DNA of 64,000 nt from an uncultured Acidobacteriia bacterium. Its GTDB lineage: Bacteria; Acidobacteriota; Terriglobia; Bryobacterales; Bryobacteraceae. The stretch covers positions 17,967-81,966 of the forward strand of contig CAIRSA010000003.1 in NCBI GenBank assembly GCA_903881085.1, written 5' to 3'. Below the pieces are notes generated by a model. The model did no database searches. It saw only the letters and a list, made by a program, of their open reading frames with translations, and was not told the DNA's origin. Every line of letters starts with the position of its first letter. Position 1 is the first letter of the stretch. Both the position numbers and the translations under genes were made by a program. Below, one piece after another: positions 59,719-64,000 of the stretch.

Positions 59719-59734
59719 CCCACGACGGAGGCGT

Positions 59735-61018
59735 CTATGCCAGCTTGCCTTGCTTCGTGATTACTTCTGCGTTGAGATACGGGCGCAGCACTTCTGGAAT
59801 CACGACCGTTCCATCTTTCTGCTGGTAGTTCTCAACAATCGCCACCCACGTGCGGCCAACAGCCAGGCCGCTGCCGTTCAAAGTGTGAACGTTGTCTGCC
59901 TTGCCCTTGCCCGATTTGCACTTGATGCCCGCGCGGCGGGCCTGGAACGTATCGAAGCAAGAACAAGACGAGATCTCTTTGAAACCGTTCTGGCCAGGCA
60001 GCCACACTTCGATGTCGTACGTCTTGGCCGACGAAAAGCCCATGTCGCCGGTGCACAGAACCACCGTCCGGAACGGCAGGCCGAGGCGGCGCAGAATGTC
60101 TTCGGCGTCATCGGTCAACAGGTCGAGTTCGGCAAAACCCTGATCGGGCCGCGCGAACTTCACGAGTTCCACTTTCTGAAACTGATGTTGGCGAATGATG
60201 CCGCGCACATCGCGCCCATACGCACCGGCTTCACTGCGGAAGCAGGGTGTGTAGGCCACCAGTTTCACCGGCAGCATGTCGGCATCGAGCGTCTCGTCGC
60301 GATACAGATTGGTCACCGGAACTTCGGCCGTTGGGGCCATCCAATAGTCCGTACCTTCGAGCTTAAACAGATCGTCAGCAAACTTCGGCAGTTGGCCCGT
60401 GCCAAACAAGCTCGCCGAATTCACCATGAACGGCGGCAGAACTTCTGTATAGCCGTGTTCACGCGAATGCGTATCGAGCATGAAATTGATCAGCGCACGC
60501 TCCAGCTTCGCGCCCATTCCCATGTAGACGGCAAAACGTGCGCCCGTGATTTTAGCTGCGCGCTCCAGATCGAGAATGCCCAGCTCCGGCCCTAATTCCC
60601 AATGCGGTTTGGGTTCGAAGTCATACTTGAACGGCTCGCTAAACCGGCGCACTTCCACGTTATCGTGCTCGCTCTTTCCCACTGGAACTGATTCGTGCGG
60701 GAGGTTCGGAATGCCGGCCAGAATATCGCGGAACTTTTCGTCCAGCGCGCTGGCGGTCTGATCGAGTTCCGTGATGCGATCCCCGATGGCACGCACCTTG
60801 GCCTGCTGCTCGGCCGTATCGGCGCCGGCCTTTTTGAGCTTCGCAATCTCCATTGATTCGGAGTTGCGCTGCGCTTTCAGCTGTTCTGCCTCAGTCAATG
60901 CGGAGCGGCGCTGGCTATCCAACGCACGGAAATCTTCCAGATTCAGAGTGAAGCCGCGGGTCGCCAAACGTTCGGAGATGAAATCAAGGTTCGATCGAAA
61001 GTATGATAAATCGTGCAC
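59735..61018 (-). CDS. serS: Seryl-tRNA synthetase
   Basis: 427 residues, normal length. The N-terminal tRNA-binding coiled coil (about 25-110: [20 protein letters not shown]) precedes the class II core: [20 protein letters not shown], the serine pocket [13 protein letters not shown], motif 2 [39 protein letters not shown], and motif 3 near [19 protein letters not shown]. It charges tRNA-Ser and tRNA-Sec. The only possible start is GTG 61018-61016, with a TATGAT on its strand 7 bases earlier, suggesting a leaderless or nearly leaderless mRNA. The start codon lies back-to-back with the GTG of the divergent lipoprotein gene. Confidence 0.96.
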   Translation of the reverse strand: MHDLSYFRSNLDFISERLATRGFTLNLEDFRALDSQRRSALTEAEQLKAQRNSESMEIAKLKKAGADTAEQQAKVRAIGDRITELDQTASALDEKFRDILAGIPNLPHESVPVGKSEHDNVEVRRFSEPFKYDFEPKPHWELGPELGILDLERAAKITGARFAVYMGMGAKLERALINFMLDTHSREHGYTEVLPPFMVNSASLFGTGQLPKFADDLFKLEGTDYWMAPTAEVPVTNLYRDETLDADMLPVKLVAYTPCFRSEAGAYGRDVRGIIRQHQFQKVELVKFARPDQGFAELDLLTDDAEDILRRLGLPFRTVVLCTGDMGFSSAKTYDIEVWLPGQNGFKEISSCSCFDTFQARRAGIKCKSGKGKADNVHTLNGSGLAVGRTWVAIVENYQQKDGTVVIPEVLRPYLNAEVITKQGKLA

Positions 61019-61030
61019 CTTATCATCATA
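61002..61030. promoter_or_regulatory. Compact bidirectional promoter/start region
   Basis: TATGAT on the plus strand (61002-61007) and on the minus strand (61030-61025) face away from a central palindrome GTGCAC (61013-61018), which provides the GTG start of one gene on each strand. Distances from hexamer to start codon are 5 and 6 bases. Each -10 therefore lies within the other gene's first codons. Confidence 0.55.
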
Positions 61031-63913
61031 GCGGTTTTTCTCGTTTTAGCCTCCTGTGGCAAGAAGCATCCAGACCAGGCTTCGAAGACGCCGAAAGAGT
61101 CTCTTGAGTCAATGAAATTCAGCGAAGATTTCCACGCCGAACTCTTTCTAAGCGAGCCCGAAATTGCCGACCCCGTAGAGATGGCATTTGACGAAGACGG
61201 CCGCGTGTACATCGCCGAAATGCTCGACTATCCGGACGATCCAGTCCCAGGCAAAAAAGCACTCTCGCGCATCCGCATGGTCCACAACGGCAAGAACACC
61301 ATCTTCGCGCCAGAGGTGCTGGAGGTCAGCGGCCTGCTGCCGTGGAACGGCGGACTCATCGTCACCAGCGCTCCCGATATTCTGTTCTTCAAGGACACGA
61401 ACGGCGACGGCGTGGCCGACACCAAAGAAGTGCTCTTCACCGGCTTCCCCAAAGTGAACCCGGAAGGCCGCATCACCAACTTGAGGTTGGGCGTCGACAA
61501 CTGGATTTACGCTGCCAATAATGGCGCAGATGCGCGCGTCACTTCTCCCAAGCATCCTGACCGCCCGGTGCTGATTCTGCGCGGCGCGGATTTCCGCTTC
61601 CGCATGGATAAGGACCTGATCGCCGAGCGCGCCTCCGGACCCGCACAGTTCGGCCTCACGATGGACGATTTCGGCAATCGCTTCATCTCGCAAAATACGA
61701 TTCATTTGCGCCACGCCGTGATTCCCATGCAGTATTTAAACCGCGCCCCGCTGGTAGAGGTGCCCGGCGTATCGAACGATGTGAGCGACCACGGCAAAGG
61801 CACGTCGCAGATGTTTCCGCTCACCGGTCCGCAGCAGTGGCGCGTGCAGCGCACCAACGTGCGGCAGCAACGATATAACGAAAACGAGTCAAAGAAGAAA
61901 GAATACGTGGCCGGTTACTTCACTGCGGCCACCGGCGGCACCATCTATAACGGCGACGCGTTCCCGAAAGAGTATTGGGGCAACGTGTTCACCGGCGACG
62001 TCAGCGGCAACCTGATTCACCGCGATGTTTTGAAGCCGGATGGCGTGACGTTCACGGCCAGCCGCTCCAAAGACCAGACTGAGTTCATGGCGTCGACTGA
62101 CGTCTGGTTCCGCCCCTGCAACTTTGCCAACGCGCCCGATGGCAACCTGTACGTGATGGACATCTATCGCGAGTTCATCGAGACGCCGGAATCGATTCCG
62201 GAAGAGATCAAGAAGGACATGGATTTTTATAGCGGCATCGATAAGGGCCGCATCTATCGCATCGCGCCGAACAAGCCACTGAAGAAGCGCGACCTGAATC
62301 CGAACTTGAGCAAGGCGTCCACGGCTGATCTGGTGAAGCTGCTGGAGGACACGAATGGTTGGCATCGGTTCACAGCGCATCGTTTGTTGATTGAACGGCA
62401 TGATGCCACGGCCACTCCGCTGCTGGAAGCGCTGGTGGCAAGCAGTCCTTCGCCTGAGGCGCGCGTGCATGCGTTGAATCTGCTGGAAGGCGACGAGAAG
62501 GCCATCGCCACCGCGCTGAAAGATTCGAACGCAGGCGTACGCGAACATGCCATCCGGCTTGCCGAGAACTTCCCTGCCCTACATAACGCGATCATCGCGA
62601 TGAAAGACGATCCCGAACTTCGTGTGCGCTATCAGGTGGCATGGTCGCTTGGCACAATGAAGGATCCGCGCACTCTGCCCATCCTCGCCGCTTATGCGGA
62701 GAAGGAAGGCGATGACCGTTGGTTCCGCGCGGCTCTGCTGACATCGGCATCCGATCATCCAGCTGATTTCCTGAAGCTGCTGATGGCCAAGGGCGACAAG
62801 TGGCAGTATCCCGATCTGGTGGGACAACTCTCCGCTTTGATCGGCGCGCGCAAGAAGCCGGAGGAGTTGAGCGTGCTGCTGGCCGCGATGCCGAAATTCA
62901 AGAACGCCAACGTCTCGCTTGCTGGTCTTGGCCGCGGCTTGAAGTTGGCCGAAGCGAAGAAATTGAAGGTGCCGGGCGCGGAGCCGATCTTCATCGCTCT
63001 GTTGGCGAAGAACCAGAAAGTAGCCTGGGAGGCGGCACGCTATTTCGATCTGCCCGCGGTTGTGGCCAAAGCGGATAAGGACGCGGTGAATGATAAGCTC
63101 ACGGTGGCGGAGCGCAGCTTTGCGGTTCGCGCGCTGGCCGGCGGCGAGCACATGGCCACGCTAGACAAAGTGCTGACTTCGAACGCGCCGTCTGAAGTGC
63201 AGGTGGCGGCCGTGGAAGCGTTGGGCGGTTCGCCGGCGCTGCTCAAGTATTGGAAGGGCTATTCGCCGGAGGCCCGACAGCGCGCTGTTTCGTCGCTGTT
63301 GACGCATCGCGAGACCATTCCCTTGCTGCTGGATGCGATCGATAAAGGCGAAGTTCCGGTGGCGGCAATCGATGTCGCGTCGCGCGCACGTCTCATCGAA
63401 AATACCGATCAGCAGGTTTCGGGCCGGGCGAAGAAGTTGTTCACCAACCCCAATGACGACCGCGCCAAAGTGGTGCTCGCCCACAAAGACGTGCTGACCT
63501 TGACTGGCGATGTGACGCGCGGCAAGAAGCTGTTCGAAGAGAACTGCGGCCGCTGCCACCTGCCTCGCAAACAGGGCCCGCGCGTAGGGCCTGATCTTTC
63601 CGGCGTCAACAATAAGAGCAAGGAAGAGCTGCTGCAATCGATTCTCAATCCGAGTTATGCGATTGAGCCGCGCTTCGTGAATTACATGGTGACGACGAAA
63701 GATGGCCGCATGTTCGATGGCGTTATCGGCAACGAAACACCGGGCGCAATCACACTGCGCGGCGGCAGCGAAGAGGGCGATATTACGATCCTGCGCCAGA
63801 ATATCTCGGAGGTCCGGTCGTCGAATATTTCGCTGATGCCCGATGAATTGGAAAAGACGGTGAATAAGCAGGGGCTGGCGGATATTATTGCGTACCTGCG
63901 GGCGGGGTTGTAG
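61013..63913 (+). CDS. PVC-type haem lipoprotein (membrane-bound dehydrogenase-like)
   Basis: 966 residues. GTG 61013 is the only start possible, since a TAA in frame ends at 61009. A lipobox (LVLASC, Cys15) indicates a lipoprotein. Residues about 30-420 form a six-bladed propeller like sugar/alcohol dehydrogenases ([67 protein letters not shown]). HEAT-type helical repeats fill about 440-800, and a c-haem domain with CGRCH (Cys845, His849) and [11 protein letters not shown] ends the protein. This layout is typical of planctomycetal and acidobacterial 'membrane-bound dehydrogenase' proteins, thought to oxidise a carbohydrate and pass electrons to the haem. No cofactor site was identified. Confidence 0.9.
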   Translation: MHLIIIAVFLVLASCGKKHPDQASKTPKESLESMKFSEDFHAELFLSEPEIADPVEMAFDEDGRVYIAEMLDYPDDPVPGKKALSRIRMVHNGKNTIFAPEVLEVSGLLPWNGGLIVTSAPDILFFKDTNGDGVADTKEVLFTGFPKVNPEGRITNLRLGVDNWIYAANNGADARVTSPKHPDRPVLILRGADFRFRMDKDLIAERASGPAQFGLTMDDFGNRFISQNTIHLRHAVIPMQYLNRAPLVEVPGVSNDVSDHGKGTSQMFPLTGPQQWRVQRTNVRQQRYNENESKKKEYVAGYFTAATGGTIYNGDAFPKEYWGNVFTGDVSGNLIHRDVLKPDGVTFTASRSKDQTEFMASTDVWFRPCNFANAPDGNLYVMDIYREFIETPESIPEEIKKDMDFYSGIDKGRIYRIAPNKPLKKRDLNPNLSKASTADLVKLLEDTNGWHRFTAHRLLIERHDATATPLLEALVASSPSPEARVHALNLLEGDEKAIATALKDSNAGVREHAIRLAENFPALHNAIIAMKDDPELRVRYQVAWSLGTMKDPRTLPILAAYAEKEGDDRWFRAALLTSASDHPADFLKLLMAKGDKWQYPDLVGQLSALIGARKKPEELSVLLAAMPKFKNANVSLAGLGRGLKLAEAKKLKVPGAEPIFIALLAKNQKVAWEAARYFDLPAVVAKADKDAVNDKLTVAERSFAVRALAGGEHMATLDKVLTSNAPSEVQVAAVEALGGSPALLKYWKGYSPEARQRAVSSLLTHRETIPLLLDAIDKGEVPVAAIDVASRARLIENTDQQVSGRAKKLFTNPNDDRAKVVLAHKDVLTLTGDVTRGKKLFEENCGRCHLPRKQGPRVGPDLSGVNNKSKEELLQSILNPSYAIEPRFVNYMVTTKDGRMFDGVIGNETPGAITLRGGSEEGDITILRQNISEVRSSNISLMPDELEKTVNKQGLADIIAYLRAGL

Positions 63914-63941
63914 ACGGGCCGATTTAAAATGGGTGCGCCGC

Positions 63942-63970
63942 GACCCGCGAGTTTTTATTGCTCGCGGGTC
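63942..63970. repeat. Perfect 10-bp inverted repeat after the haem lipoprotein gene
   Basis: GACCCGCGAG (63942-63951), a 9-base T-rich loop, then CTCGCGGGTC (63961-63970). It lies 29 bases after the stop codon. There is no T-tract behind it on either strand, so it is a terminator-like stem or REP element, not a standard intrinsic terminator. Confidence 0.55.
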
Positions 63971-64000
63971 CGATGATGTAGAATCGTTCGCAGTCAGGCA

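Noticed and set aside
1..64000. CRISPR arrays, rRNA, tRNA genes, transposases
   Set aside because: No regularly spaced repeats, T-loop consensus, rRNA stretches or DDE/Y1 transposase motifs were found in the reading.

Overview
The window reads as chromosomal DNA of an acidobacterium, most likely a Solibacter/Bryobacter-type member. This is inferred from gene content: two Oar-type TonB-dependent transporters of about 1,100 residues, two DUF1549/DUF1553-DUF1501 pairs, sulfatases, very large c-haem proteins with HEAT repeats, Ser/Thr kinases carrying a C-terminal TolB-like propeller, and often weak Shine-Dalgarno sequences. No rRNA, tRNA, CRISPR array, phage or insertion sequence was recognised.

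Left part (1-8.8 kb): a partial PRC-barrel gene, then a 5' stump of an alpha-glucan phosphorylase gene that breaks off at the end of a tightly packed minus-strand operon. That operon (8743 down to 732) encodes three UroD-fold methyltransferase paralogues, a homocysteine S-methyltransferase domain protein, a DUF1638 protein, a RACo/RamA-type Fe-S corrinoid activator, a free-standing corrinoid protein and a secreted DUF1080 protein. Together these make a plausible B12-dependent methyl-transfer chain ending on homocysteine. It has no pterin-binding domain and no recognisable MttB- or MtaB-type enzyme, so the methyl donor is unknown. This is the most interesting system in the window.

9-31 kb: sulfatase plus TonB transporter with directly abutting reading frames; a 1,334-residue secreted protein with two c-haem sites around a terpenoid-cyclase-like repeat; a second TonB transporter between two truncated gene stumps; a copper-monooxygenase-like c-haem protein; a DUF1549-DUF1501-sulfatase operon; and a prolyl oligopeptidase.

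31-46.5 kb: a MarR regulon (MarR, YceI, NTF2-like protein and a divergent MFS exporter) with a matching palindromic operator in front of each of its two transcription units; a long minus-strand run (HlyD adaptor, DUF1549/1553, DUF1501, a polytopic membrane protein, a Gfo/Idh/MocA oxidoreductase); a GAF-fused glucan phosphorylase; then a patatin, a small unknown protein and a 2H phosphoesterase on the plus strand.

46.5-64 kb: two homologous transmembrane Ser/Thr kinases flanking a vanadium-haloperoxidase/PAP2-type protein, a broken kinase stump and a divergent ECF sigma factor; then housekeeping genes (xerD, a CCA/poly(A) nucleotidyltransferase, serS), a beta-helix protein flanked by inverted REP-like palindromes, and a PVC-type haem lipoprotein. 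The lipoprotein and serS start on opposite strands of one palindromic GTGCAC hexamer.

Family names come from recognising motifs by eye; no database search was run.
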